NCBI GenBank assembly: GCA_015055505.1
Contig: SVIB01000007.1
Location: 1 to 64,000 of the forward strand
Length of the DNA: 64,000 nucleotides
Direction of reading: 5' to 3'
Source of the DNA: Clostridiales bacterium
GTDB taxonomy: Bacteria > Bacillota > Clostridia > Christensenellales > Borkfalkiaceae
Positions within the stretch are counted from its first letter, which is position 1, and each line of letters starts with the position of its first letter. The notes under the pieces are model-generated. The model was not told the origin of the DNA, made no database searches, and saw nothing but the letters and a program-made list of their open reading frames with translations. Shown piece after piece: positions 32,010 to 39,989 of this stretch. The translations under genes were made by a program, and so were the position numbers.

Positions 32010-32274
32010 TTTCTTTATCTTTTTTGTAAACGTAATCAAGTTGACGGGCGCGCTCTTCAATCTTCCACTTTTGTTGCCAAAGTTCAACGCCTGCCTCGCC
32101 GTCCTCAATTTCTTGCTCTAACCTTGCTATCTCGTCGATTAGATTTTGTTTTTCGTTCTTTTTTACAGACATTGCCACGAGTTGATAGACGAGCACCACC
32201 ACGAGCAAAAACATCACTATTACCGACATTGCGGTTGACGCCGTAACGAGATTTTTTTTCTTTTCTTCGGTCAC
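31999..32274 (-). CDS. divIC: Septum formation initiator family protein (DivIC/FtsB-like), GTG start
   Basis: A 91-residue bitopic protein: a short cytoplasmic N-terminus, one TM helix (about residues 11-35, SVIVMFLLVVVLVYQLV) and an extracellular coiled coil (LIDEIARLEQEIEDGEAG). This is the DivIC/FtsB/FtsL-interacting layout of the divisome. GTG at 32274 is chosen because GGAGG (32282-32286) lies 7 nt upstream. Its first 170 bp overlap the 3' end of yabQ in another frame. The order yabP-yabQ-divIC is the classical Bacillota cluster, which supports the call. Confidence 0.82.
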   Translation of the reverse strand: MTEEKKKNLVTASTAMSVIVMFLLVVVLVYQLVAMSVKKNEKQNLIDEIARLEQEIEDGEAGVELWQQKWKIEERARQLDYVYKKDKENEK

Positions 32275-32605
32275 GAATTTTCCTCCGAATAAAACTGATA
32301 GTTTTATTATACACCGTTTCGACCTTTTTTGCAAGCGTTTTTCCAAAACAAATGCGATACAGTAAAAATCCTATCAAAACACCTAAAAACAAATAAAACC
32401 TAAAGGGCGGAAAACAAAACAAACGAGAGAAAAACATATAGCCGACGAATAGGAATATAAGCATGCTAAAATCTACCGTTTGTCTAACGAAAAACGACCT
32501 AACGGGGCACTTTATTAAATCTAATACGGACGAAAAACACCCTGCTAAAATTCCTATAAAAAGGCTTTCGTTAAAATAGTAAAACTGATTAGCCGTTTCA
32601 AACAT
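32105..32605 (-). CDS. yabQ: Spore cortex biosynthesis protein YabQ
   Basis: A 166-residue membrane protein with about four hydrophobic segments in the first 110 residues (ESLFIGILAGCFSSVLDL; FSMLIFLFVGYMFFSRL; FYLFLGVLIGFLLYRI), as in YabQ, needed for spore cortex formation in Bacillus. The last ~56 residues are very basic (IRRKIRDRRKEKKSRYG onward) and are encoded inside divIC in a different frame. ATG overlaps the yabP stop codon by 1 bp. The call rests on topology and on the yabP-yabQ-divIC order, not on strong sequence motifs. Confidence 0.8.
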   Translation of the reverse strand: MFETANQFYYFNESLFIGILAGCFSSVLDLIKCPVRSFFVRQTVDFSMLIFLFVGYMFFSRLFCFPPFRFYLFLGVLIGFLLYRICFGKTLAKKVETVYNKTISFIRRKIRDRRKEKKSRYGVNRNVGNSDVFARGGARLSTRGNVCKKERKTKSNRRDSKVRARN

Positions 32606-32865
32606 TACTTAAAGAGTTTTTTAACGGCGGAAACGCTTTGAGCAAGGTATTTTATCGCCGTAATAAATCCACTTAAACGAAGTTCTCCGGACTGTTTATT
32701 AAATCCGCTAATTTTAAGGTTTTCCCCGAAAACGTGCAGTCTTTTGCCTCCGTTTAAAGCAACCCTTACTTCTCTGTCATTAAATGAAATTACGTCCGTT
32801 ACGGCAGTAGCGGTAAGACCTTGACCGTATTCTATTTTTAATCCGTGGTTTAAGTTTTGTTCCAT
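32605..32865 (-). CDS. yabP: Sporulation protein YabP
   Basis: An 86-residue YabP/YqfC-family beta-rich protein with the GLTATAVTDVISFNDREV and LHVFGENLKISGFNKQSGEL blocks typical of the family. YabP works with YabQ in assembling the spore envelope and cortex. Its SD (GGAG) lies in the right arm of the hairpin at 32871-32902, and a possible sigma-E -10 lies at 32885-32892, so expression is probably sporulation-specific. Confidence 0.9.
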   Translation of the reverse strand: MEQNLNHGLKIEYGQGLTATAVTDVISFNDREVRVALNGGKRLHVFGENLKISGFNKQSGELRLSGFITAIKYLAQSVSAVKKLFK

Positions 32866-32870
32866 AAAAA

Positions 32871-32902
32871 AATCACTCCGCTTTATTTTATGCGAAGTGA
32901 TT
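32871..32902 (-). terminator. Hairpin ahead of yabP containing its ribosome-binding site
   Basis: In the minus direction AATCACTTCGC (32892-32902) pairs with GCGGAGTGATT (32871-32881, one G-U/mismatch position), followed by five Ts and then the yabP ATG. It looks like the terminator of the upstream IIC gene, and its right arm holds the GGAG of yabP. Confidence 0.65.
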
Positions 32903-32912
32903 CGTATATTAT
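32885..32912 (-). promoter_or_regulatory. Candidate sigma-E (sporulation) promoter for yabP-yabQ
   Basis: On the minus strand CATAAAAT (32885-32892) matches the sigma-E -10 CATACAnT in seven of eight positions. An ATA (32910-32912) lies 17 bp upstream, within the 16-18 bp rule. No sigma-A -35 fits. The predicted start lies past the left arm of the hairpin. Confidence 0.5.
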
Positions 32913-32926
32913 TCTTTATTTTGCAA

Positions 32927-34066
32927 TTAGGCTAACTTTTGGTCGCCCTCTTTTATCCAACCGATTTTTCTAAAAATTTCGCTCGTTACAAAACATATTA
33001 CGGCAGGCAAAACGAAAAGTAATAAAATTACGCCTAAAATCATAACCCAAGTTTCTAAGGACGCGCTCGCCTCTATCGTACCGAATACGCCGACTAAACC
33101 GCTCGTTCCCATTCCACCGCCCGACGCAGTACACTTAAGTCCAAAAACACAGGTAGAAATAGGCCCTAAAATTGCGCTCGCAATAATTTCAGGGAGCATA
33201 ATTATAGGTTTTTTCATTATATTCGGTATTTGCAACATACTCGTTCCAAGTCCTTGAGAAATAAGTCCCGAAACACCGTTTTCTCTAAACGACGCAACCG
33301 CAAAACCGATCATATGACAAGAACAACCGACTACCGCAGCACCGCCTGCAAGTAACATAGCCTCGTAGTTTGCACTGCCTACGCCAAGACTTAAAACGGG
33401 ATTTGCTACGGCTATCCAAATTGCCGCCGACGAAGTCGGCATTGTCAACAATATACCCATCAATACTGAAATTATTATACCCATAAAAAACGGCGCGGTT
33501 TTAGTCGCAACGGATATTAAGTTTCCAAGTTGATTTATAAGCCAAATGAACGGAGCGGCAAGGAATATACCGATAAAACACAGTAAAAGCGTACCGATTG
33601 GTATTAATATTATATCAAGTTTTGTTTTTCCTGCATAAAATTTAACGATTTCAACCGCAAGCAACGCAACAATATACGCCCCGATAGGATTTCCGGGAGC
33701 ACCAAGCGAGATAACGGTAGGAACTGCCGTTACGGTTGGAAACATTCCCGCCATAAACGAGCCGTACAGCAGTTTATCGGCAAAAGCGCCCACAAATCCG
33801 GCAACGCCTGCTGAAAACATCGTCAGCTTGTCCGTCTTTAAAGCGTGAGCAATACCAACGCCAATCCCTGCTCCCATAAGCGATTTTGCAAAATTACCAA
33901 TAGAGTTAAGCGTTCCGCCAACGAAATTGTCAACTCCTATCCATTTAGCAAAAAGTTGAAGAATCGTTCCTGCAATCAAAGTACAAAAAAGACCTTGCGC
34001 CATACCTGAAAAAGCGTCGATAAACCAGCGCTTAGCAATTACCCGTACTTTTTCCAGAGTTTTCAT
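32927..34066 (-). CDS. PTS EIIC-like membrane transporter without IIA/IIB
   Basis: A 379-residue polytopic membrane protein with about eight to ten TM segments. It is Gly/Ala-rich, with FIDAFSGMAQGLFCTLIAGT near the N-terminus, GAGIGVGIAHALKTDKL, GAPGNPIGAYIVALLAVEI and a CSCHMIGFAVASFRENG block. This fits the PTS_EIIC_2 family of IIC-like proteins. No IIA, IIB or sugar gene is adjacent, so the substrate and PTS coupling are unknown. The ATG at 34066 lies inside the 3' end of the phosphoesterase gene (35-bp overlap), with GGAG 13 nt upstream. Confidence 0.78.
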   Translation of the reverse strand: MKTLEKVRVIAKRWFIDAFSGMAQGLFCTLIAGTILQLFAKWIGVDNFVGGTLNSIGNFAKSLMGAGIGVGIAHALKTDKLTMFSAGVAGFVGAFADKLLYGSFMAGMFPTVTAVPTVISLGAPGNPIGAYIVALLAVEIVKFYAGKTKLDIILIPIGTLLLCFIGIFLAAPFIWLINQLGNLISVATKTAPFFMGIIISVLMGILLTMPTSSAAIWIAVANPVLSLGVGSANYEAMLLAGGAAVVGCSCHMIGFAVASFRENGVSGLISQGLGTSMLQIPNIMKKPIIMLPEIIASAILGPISTCVFGLKCTASGGGMGTSGLVGVFGTIEASASLETWVMILGVILLLFVLPAVICFVTSEIFRKIGWIKEGDQKLA

Positions 34067-34775
34067 TTGAATTTATATTCTCCTTAATTAAAATCAATTT
34101 ATTGTCAACCAAATCGCACGAAGTGAGATAATATTCAACGCCGTTTTTTACGACTTTTATATCAGCCCTGCTCTCTTTTCCATGCAAATGTCCGTAAATA
34201 ACCTTTTTTACGCCGTAACTTTCAAAAAGGTCGGTAAAAAGCGAGTTTTCTCTGCGCACGTTAAAAGGCGGAAAATGTATAAGACAGTAAATTTCATCCC
34301 CTTCTTCACGGATTTTTTGCGCGGATTTTAAAGCAAGAGTCAATCTTTCGACTTCCCTTAAATAAATCTTTCTATCCTGCTCGTGAAAATCGGGAGAGCC
34401 TTCAACACACCAAGCCCTTGACCCACAAATAATTACGTTGCCAAATTTAACGCAATCGTTTTGAAGCGCGTAAAAATTTTCGGGAAGGCTTGCTCTTACC
34501 TTTGAAATACTCTTCCACCAATAATCGTGATTACCTCTTACGAAAACCTTTTTGCCCTTTAAAGGAATTAGCGTATTTATATCGGGAATAGCGTCTTTTA
34601 AATCCATCGCCCAACTGATATCTCCGCCAATCAACACAACGTCGCCGTCATTTACTTTTTCGTTCCAGTCGGTCTTTATCTTCTCAAGATAGTCCACCCA
34701 CTTTGAGCCGAATATATCCATAGGCTTTGAACAAGCCGTACTCATATGTAAATCACTTATGGCGTAGATATTCAT
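34032..34775 (-). CDS. Calcineurin-like metallophosphoesterase
   Basis: A 247-residue cytoplasmic dimetal phosphoesterase: YAISDLHMS (DxH), VLIGGDISWAMD (GDxx), RGNHDYWW (GNHD), CLIHFPPFN and IYGHLHGKES (GHxH) are all in order. Members of this group include small phosphohydrolases of unknown substrate. The start at 34775 follows AGGAG with 7-nt spacing; the longer ORF would begin within an A/T-rich leader. It is coupled to the IIC-like gene by a 35-bp overlap. Confidence 0.88.
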   Translation of the reverse strand: MNIYAISDLHMSTACSKPMDIFGSKWVDYLEKIKTDWNEKVNDGDVVLIGGDISWAMDLKDAIPDINTLIPLKGKKVFVRGNHDYWWKSISKVRASLPENFYALQNDCVKFGNVIICGSRAWCVEGSPDFHEQDRKIYLREVERLTLALKSAQKIREEGDEIYCLIHFPPFNVRRENSLFTDLFESYGVKKVIYGHLHGKESRADIKVVKNGVEYYLTSCDLVDNKLILIKENINSNENSGKSTGNC

Positions 34776-34913
34776 TTCGCAACTCCTTTTTGTCGTTATT
34801 TTTATTTTAACACTTTTTTTTGCTACTTTCAACTCTTTTTACTACTTGTAGTAAAAAATATTAATTTTAATTATTTTTACCGTTTTATTTAAAAGAAAGT
34901 GCTTTAAAATTAA

Positions 34914-34957
34914 AAAATAGCCAAAAATCAACCTATAGGGCGACTTTTGGCTATTTT
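34914..34957 (-). terminator. Terminator after the 34971 gene, recurrent motif in its loop
   Basis: AAAATAGCCAAAA (34914-34926) pairs with TTTTGGCTATTTT (34945-34957). The 18-nt loop contains most of the recurrent motif (34926-34946), including CTATAG. On the minus strand a T-run follows. Confidence 0.8.
34926..34946 (-). repeat. Recurrent 3'-end motif, copy in terminator loop
   Basis: In the sense direction: AAGTCGCCCTATAGGTTGAT followed by T. It differs from the gyrA copy by one base in the shared core. Confidence 0.6.
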
Positions 34958-34970
34958 ATCAGTTGTTATT

Positions 34971-35615
34971 TTATGTATTTCTTGGATATATCGGCAAATC
35001 GAAAAATCCCGAACAAACCTCTTGGGTGTATTCTTGACAAGGCGGAATAACGGCGTATCCGTAAGACGGAACTAAAATTTCTACCGGCATAACGATTTTC
35101 GTTATTATCGTAGCGCAACCCGTCACAGTAAACGACGGCGTTTCGCCGTCCACGTAAACACCTTCGGGAGCAACCACCGAAACTATTGCCGTTACTTCAA
35201 ACGGAATAATCGACGGCTCGGGGATATACATAATAATATCTTGCGAAAAAGATATCGTGGAATCGGCTCTTCCCTGAACCCCGTTTGCATCAGTATAAAG
35301 CACTTCTACGGGAACCGTTACAGTTGCTTGAACTCTTGCAAAACACTGCCTATCGGGAAGTCTATCTACTTGTAAATCGGTAACGACTCCCGTTGACGTA
35401 GTACTTCTTGCGCTAATAAAAGTAAGCGGAAGGGCTGGGTTTTCGGGAACGAAATTTGAAAGCGGAATATTTACCCCGTCTACTTGAAACTGTCTTATAC
35501 AAGCGTCAAACACTTTTTGCGCCTCTATACAAACCTTTTCGCAAAGACCGTTTATGGGGTTTCCGTTTATTCTGCCCGGACTTCTATCCGATGCGTTATT
35601 TGTAAAAAAAGACAT
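34971..35615 (-). CDS. Conserved beta-rich protein of unknown function, possible spore-envelope protein
   Basis: A 214-residue protein with no signal peptide or TM helix. It begins MSFFTNNASDRSPGRINGN, has paired cysteines in GLCEKVCIEAQ, DACIRQF, CATII, PPCQEYTQEVCSGFF, and alternating beta-strand segments rich in Val, Thr and Ile (ARVQATVTVPVEVLYTDANG). I do not recognise a named domain with certainty, though its style resembles clostridial spore coat or envelope proteins. The upstream CATATAAT (35645-35652) resembles a sigma-E/K -10 and lacks a sigma-A -35, which fits that guess. SD is AAAGGAGG. Monocistronic. Confidence 0.7.
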   Translation of the reverse strand: MSFFTNNASDRSPGRINGNPINGLCEKVCIEAQKVFDACIRQFQVDGVNIPLSNFVPENPALPLTFISARSTTSTGVVTDLQVDRLPDRQCFARVQATVTVPVEVLYTDANGVQGRADSTISFSQDIIMYIPEPSIIPFEVTAIVSVVAPEGVYVDGETPSFTVTGCATIITKIVMPVEILVPSYGYAVIPPCQEYTQEVCSGFFDLPIYPRNT

Positions 35616-35644
35616 TTTTAACCTCCTTTGAGCGTTCTCATTTC

Positions 35645-35652
35645 ATTATATG
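35645..35652 (-). promoter_or_regulatory. Candidate sporulation-type -10 box
   Basis: CATATAAT on the minus strand, 30 bp before the gene at 35615. It matches sigma-E CATACAnT in all but one position and sigma-K CATAnnnT fully. An ACA, not ATA, lies 17 bp upstream, so the -35 is imperfect. A plain sigma-A reading has no good -35. Confidence 0.35.
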
Positions 35653-35737
35653 CCGAAAAGAGGTAAAAATGTACGCATACGCTTATAATTACCTTATTTT
35701 ATAACGTTCACGCGACGAAACGTCTAAAAGGGCGTAA

Positions 35738-35762
35738 TAAAAAACGGAGTTTTATAACTCCG
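35738..35762 (-). terminator. Terminator of the metG-tatD-rSAM-rsmA operon
   Basis: CGGAGTT (35745-35751) and AACTCCG (35756-35762) around a 4-nt loop, directly after the rsmA stop and followed on the minus strand by a T-run (35738-35744). Confidence 0.85.
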
Positions 35763-35763
35763 C

Positions 35764-36603
35764 TTAGAATTTAAGATTGTTTTTAACGATAAGTTTTGAA
35801 AATTTAACGAAATCTTCGGTCGAAAGAGTTTCTCCTCTCGACTGAGGATTGCCCGTAATTTCAACTACTATATCTTCAGCCGTTTTCCTATCGGTTTTAA
35901 AAGCCATCATAATATTATTAACGAGCGTTTTTCTTCTGCTTTGGAAAGCGCATCTAACGCCCGCTCTATACGCCTTTTGATTAGGAATATCGTATTTACC
36001 CTTATCCATTACGATTTTTACGACCGCCGAATCGACGTTTGGCGCAGGATAAAACATTTTTCTATCAATTCTTATAATTTTTTCAGCCGTCCCAACCGCG
36101 TCAATCGAGGCGGTTATTGCGCCGTAATCTTCACTTCCCGCTTTAGCGCACAGTCTATCGGCAACTTCCTCTTGAATAGTTACCGTTACACTGTCAACCA
36201 TATCGCTCTCCTCAATAAATTTCATTAAAATAGGAGTCGTAATATAGTACGGAAGATTTGCAACGACTGAAAATCTACCGCCTATAAGACTTTCGATTTC
36301 CTCGGTTGGCATTTTCATTATATCTTTATAAATTATTTCAACGTTGTCAAAATCCTTAAGAGTTTCGGCTAAAACGGGTTTTAAATTAGTATCGATTTCA
36401 AAGCCTATTACCATTTTTGCCTTTTGCGCTATCGCGCCCGTAAGCGTTCCACCGCCAACGCCAATTTCCACAACTGTATCGCTTTCTTTAATCCCCGCTT
36501 TTTCAACTATCGACGACAAAAGGTTTTTATCGGTTAAAAAGTTTTGCCCAAAGCGTTTATTAAAATGAAAGCCGTTTTTTATCAATACGTCTTTAAGTTG
36601 CAT
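35764..36603 (-). CDS. rsmA: 16S rRNA (A1518/A1519-N6,N6)-dimethyltransferase
   Basis: A 279-residue KsgA-family methyltransferase that dimethylates two adjacent adenines in helix 45. It shows FGQNFLTDKNLL, the SAM loop VVEIGVGGGTLT, the acidic FEID and the catalytic NLPYYITTPIL. It overlaps the radical SAM gene by 11 bp, with GAGGATTCCG as SD. The 3' end is a clean terminator. Confidence 0.97.
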   Translation of the reverse strand: MQLKDVLIKNGFHFNKRFGQNFLTDKNLLSSIVEKAGIKESDTVVEIGVGGGTLTGAIAQKAKMVIGFEIDTNLKPVLAETLKDFDNVEIIYKDIMKMPTEEIESLIGGRFSVVANLPYYITTPILMKFIEESDMVDSVTVTIQEEVADRLCAKAGSEDYGAITASIDAVGTAEKIIRIDRKMFYPAPNVDSAVVKIVMDKGKYDIPNQKAYRAGVRCAFQSRRKTLVNNIMMAFKTDRKTAEDIVVEITGNPQSRGETLSTEDFVKFSKLIVKNNLKF

Positions 36604-37198
36604 CGGAATCCTCTATCATTTTTCTTACTCTAAGCGGAATACCCGTCTCTTTTGCCAATTTTTTGCATTTAGAAACTTTCTTCTCGCCTATACAGTCAAC
36701 CACTGAAAAAGTCGTTTCAATGCCTTGCTGTTTGCATTTTTTAGCAAAATCAATAAGCCCAAGGAAAGCGTCTTCCCCAAAAACGGGACGGCACACGTTA
36801 AAATACTCGTCCGCATCGGGAGCGTTTAAACTTACGTTTACCTTATCAATAACCCCCTTTAACTTAGGCGTAATATCCTCGCCGTTAATCAAATTACCTT
36901 GTCCGTTGGTATTAAGTCTTACCGTGTAACCCTTTTCCTTTAAGGCTTTTGCAATAGTCACAACCTCTTTTATACGGAATGTAGGCTCACCAAAACCGCA
37001 AAAAACAACTTCTTTGCATTTCTTTTTTCCTATAAGTTCTATTACTTTTTCAGCCGTCGGTTCTTCGCTAAGCCAAAGTTTATGTCCGTAATAAGAAACT
37101 TTACCCGTCCTCACACAAAACTTGCAGTCGTTTGAACAGCGATTCGTTAAATTTACATATAAATTTCCGTCTAATTCGTATACGTACGTATCTTTCAT
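36593..37198 (-). CDS. TatD-associated radical SAM protein
   Basis: A compact 201-residue radical SAM protein. The cluster-binding CxxxCxxC is NRCSNDCKFCVRTG, followed by FCGFGEPTFRI (GGE-like motif) and VNVSLNAPDADEYFNVCRP. Its gene lies between tatD (4-bp overlap) and rsmA (11-bp overlap), the setting for which the TatD-linked radical SAM family is named. The substrate is unknown. It lacks extra domains or SPASM cysteines. Confidence 0.88.
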   Translation of the reverse strand: MKDTYVYELDGNLYVNLTNRCSNDCKFCVRTGKVSYYGHKLWLSEEPTAEKVIELIGKKKCKEVVFCGFGEPTFRIKEVVTIAKALKEKGYTVRLNTNGQGNLINGEDITPKLKGVIDKVNVSLNAPDADEYFNVCRPVFGEDAFLGLIDFAKKCKQQGIETTFSVVDCIGEKKVSKCKKLAKETGIPLRVRKMIEDSDAT

Positions 37199-37959
37199 AC
37201 GCCGAATAACCTCCTTGCGTTTTCACGCAAAACTTCTTTTATTTCTCTTTCTTCTAAATTTAAAATTTCAGCCATTTTGTTGGCGATTAACGGAATCTTT
37301 GACGGCTCGTTAATTTGCCCTCTAAAAGGGTGAGGAGCAAGATACGGGCTATCCGTTTCAGTTAAAAGCCTATCTCTATCAATTACCTTTATAATTTCGT
37401 CCTTTTTAGCGTTTTTAAAGGTTATAACACCGCCAAACGAAAAATAAGCGCCCAAATTTTGATATATTTTTGCCGTTTCAGCGCTTTCGCTATAACAGTG
37501 CATTAAAAAGCCATGCTTAATTAAACTCTTTCTATCAGTCAAAAATTTTACAGTTTTAGCGCTTGCATCACGGGAATGAACGACGAATGGAAGACCAAAA
37601 TGGTCTGCAATTTCCATTTGCTTTTCAAAGGCAAAGATTTGTTCTTCTTCGGTTGACTTATTCCAATAAAAATCAAAACCAATCTCCCCTACCGCAACGC
37701 ATTTTTTATGCGATAAAAGTGCAATAAGTTGGTCTATAACTTGATTATCGAGGGTTTTTGCCTCGTCGGGATGAACGCCTGCCGAGAAATACACACAGTC
37801 GTATATATCCGCTAAATCTTTAGATTTTTGAGATGAGATAATATCGTATCCCGAACTTATTACAAGCCCGACACCAACGCTTTTAAAATTATCTACGATA
37901 GGCTTTACGCCGTCTACGTACTTTGAGTCGGTTAAATGTGCGTGAACGTCAACAAACAT
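37195..37959 (-). CDS. tatD: TatD family metal-dependent hydrolase/nuclease
   Basis: A 254-residue amidohydrolase-fold DNase: metal ligands in FVDVHAHLTD, GEIGFDFYWNK, PFVVHSRDAS, MHCYSES and LTETDSPYLAPHPFRG. The family is linked to DNA repair and 3'-5' exonuclease activity. metG-tatD-rsmA is the normal neighbourhood (with rnmV in Bacillus, not seen here). Its ATG overlaps the metG stop by 1 bp. Confidence 0.93.
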   Translation of the reverse strand: MFVDVHAHLTDSKYVDGVKPIVDNFKSVGVGLVISSGYDIISSQKSKDLADIYDCVYFSAGVHPDEAKTLDNQVIDQLIALLSHKKCVAVGEIGFDFYWNKSTEEEQIFAFEKQMEIADHFGLPFVVHSRDASAKTVKFLTDRKSLIKHGFLMHCYSESAETAKIYQNLGAYFSFGGVITFKNAKKDEIIKVIDRDRLLTETDSPYLAPHPFRGQINEPSKIPLIANKMAEILNLEEREIKEVLRENARRLFGV

Positions 37960-39893
37960 TATCTAACCGTTGCTCCGTCGGGAAGATTTGCATCTTCTGG
38001 GGTTACGAGTTTTACCTTTCCGTCCGCCTCGGCGCAAAGAATCATTCCTTGACTTTCTACTCCGCACAATTTAGCAGGCTTTAAGTTGTATACTAAAACG
38101 ACCTTTTTACCAACCATTTCTTCGGGGGTATAATATTCCGCAATTCCGCTTGCAACAGTTCTCATTTCATTACCTACTTTCAAAGAAAGTTTAAGTAATT
38201 TTTTAGACTTAGCAACCTTTTCGCACGCAGTTACAAGCGCCGTTTTTAACTGAATTTTTGCAAAGTCGTCAATAGTAATTTCGGGAAGCTTCTCCTCTTC
38301 TTTTTCCTCTTTCACAATATATTTGTTGGCAATTTCTTCAGCCTTTTTCAAAACTTCAGCATTGTCAAGCCTTGCAAAAATAACCTTTGGTTCTTTAGTT
38401 ACCACGTTGCCGTCGGGATATAAACCGAATTCGCTTAATTTACCGTAATCTCTAATTTCGGTGTTGAGTTCTAAAAGGACTTCAGCGCTCGTTTCAGGCA
38501 TAAACGGTTCTAATATGCTTGAAGCAATAACTATAGTTTCGGTAAGGTTGTACATTACCTCTTTTAATCTTGCTTGATTGCTTTCATCTTTTGCAAGTAC
38601 CCAAGGCGCAGTTTCGTCTATATACTTATTCGCTCTTCTTAAAAGTGTAAACACACAGTCGATTGCATCAGCAATTTTACACTCGTCCATAAGAGCAGAA
38701 ACCTTGCTATAAGTCGATTTTGCGAGATTTTTAAGGTCGTCGTCTATACTATCCGTTACACCGCTTCTCTCAACTTTTCCGTCAAAATACTTATTAGACA
38801 TTGAAATAGTACGCTTAACGAGGTTTCCGTAAACGTTTGCAAGTTCACCGTTAATTTTATCGGTCATTAAATTCCACGAAACGAGTCCGTCGTTATCAAA
38901 TGGCATTCCGTTTAACACGTAATATCTTACTGCGTCAACACCGTATACCGACACGAGGTCGTCGGCGTAAAGTACGTTGCCTTTAGATTTAGACATCTTT
39001 CCGCCCTCTTGCAAAAGCCAAGGATGACCGAATACCTGTTTTGGAAGAGGTTCACCCATTGCCATAAGGAAAATCGGCCAATAAATGGTATGGAATCTTA
39101 TAATATCTTTACCTATAACGTGAACGTCTGCCGGCCAATATTTTTTATATAAATCACCGTGGTTTCCGTCAACATCAAAACCGATACCCGTTATATAGTT
39201 GGTGAGAGCGTCAAGCCACACGTATACGACGTGGCGAGAATCAAAATCAACGGGAATTCCCCACTTAAACGACGTTCTTGATACGCATAAATCCTGAAGC
39301 CCCGGAAGAAGGAAATTGTTCATCATTTCGTTCTTTCTTGAAACGGGTACGATAAAATCGGGATTTGCGTTTATATGGTCTATAAGTCTTTGAGCATATT
39401 TGCTCATCTTGAAAAAGTAGGCTTCTTCGTGGGCTTTTTTAACTTCTCTTCCGCAGTCCGGACATTTGCCGTCTACGAGTTGGCTTTCCGTCCAAAAAGA
39501 TTCGCAAGGAGTACAGTACCAACCCTCGTACGAACCTTTATAAATATCGCCTTGTTCATAGAACTTTTTGAATATCTTTTGAACTTGCTTTTCGTGCTCT
39601 TCGTCGGTCGTTCTTATGAATTTATCGTAAGATACGTTCATAGTTTTCCAAATAGATTTAATTACGTTTGAAACTTCGTCAACGTACTCCTTGGGAGTTT
39701 TTCCGCATGCCGACGCTTTCTCTTCGATTTTTTGTCCGTGTTCATCCGTTCCCGTTTGGAAAAATACGTCATAACCCTGTCTTCTTTTAAATCTTGCCAT
39801 AGAGTCGGCAAGTATAGCCTCGTACGTATTTCCTATGTGAGGTTTTGAAGAAGTATAGGCTATTGCCGTGGTAATATAATACTTTTCTTTCAT
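37959..39893 (-). CDS. metG: Methionyl-tRNA synthetase
   Basis: A 644-residue class I synthetase. HIGH is KPHIGNTYEA, the zinc-knuckle cysteines are in CTPCESFW and CPDCGR, and KMSKS is GGKMSKSKGN. The C-terminal EMAP/Trbp111-like tRNA-binding domain starts near residue 545 (ITIDDFAKIQLKTALV). The start is ATG 39893 with AAGGAA 8 nt upstream; the longer ORF would begin in the promoter. It heads the tatD-rSAM-rsmA operon. I saw no T-box in the ~95-bp leader; control may be through the dyad at 39915-39939. Confidence 0.96.
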   Translation of the reverse strand: MKEKYYITTAIAYTSSKPHIGNTYEAILADSMARFKRRQGYDVFFQTGTDEHGQKIEEKASACGKTPKEYVDEVSNVIKSIWKTMNVSYDKFIRTTDEEHEKQVQKIFKKFYEQGDIYKGSYEGWYCTPCESFWTESQLVDGKCPDCGREVKKAHEEAYFFKMSKYAQRLIDHINANPDFIVPVSRKNEMMNNFLLPGLQDLCVSRTSFKWGIPVDFDSRHVVYVWLDALTNYITGIGFDVDGNHGDLYKKYWPADVHVIGKDIIRFHTIYWPIFLMAMGEPLPKQVFGHPWLLQEGGKMSKSKGNVLYADDLVSVYGVDAVRYYVLNGMPFDNDGLVSWNLMTDKINGELANVYGNLVKRTISMSNKYFDGKVERSGVTDSIDDDLKNLAKSTYSKVSALMDECKIADAIDCVFTLLRRANKYIDETAPWVLAKDESNQARLKEVMYNLTETIVIASSILEPFMPETSAEVLLELNTEIRDYGKLSEFGLYPDGNVVTKEPKVIFARLDNAEVLKKAEEIANKYIVKEEKEEEKLPEITIDDFAKIQLKTALVTACEKVAKSKKLLKLSLKVGNEMRTVASGIAEYYTPEEMVGKKVVLVYNLKPAKLCGVESQGMILCAEADGKVKLVTPEDANLPDGATVR

Positions 39894-39914
39894 AAGATAT
39901 TTCCTTCCGTTTGA

Positions 39915-39939
39915 TTTATTGTATATATTATACAATAAA
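39915..39939. promoter_or_regulatory. Perfect 11-bp dyad over the metG -10 box (possible operator)
   Basis: TTTATTGTATA (39915-39925) and TATACAATAAA (39929-39939) are exact complements separated by 3 bp. The dyad covers the metG -10 box (39927-39932) and reaches the predicted start site. Confidence 0.5.
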
Positions 39940-39955
39940 ACCCATAAAAAGTAAA
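39927..39955 (-). promoter_or_regulatory. Promoter of metG operon
   Basis: On the minus strand TTTACT (39950-39955), a 17-bp spacer and TATAAT (39927-39932), about 34 bp before the start codon at 39893. Confidence 0.75.
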
Positions 39956-39989
39956 ACATAAATTAGCAGTTTTATTCATAAGTTAAAAT

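Noticed and set aside
39894..39989. T-box leader before metG
   Set aside because: The leader from the predicted start is only about 30 nt, with no specifier hairpin or T-box sequence.
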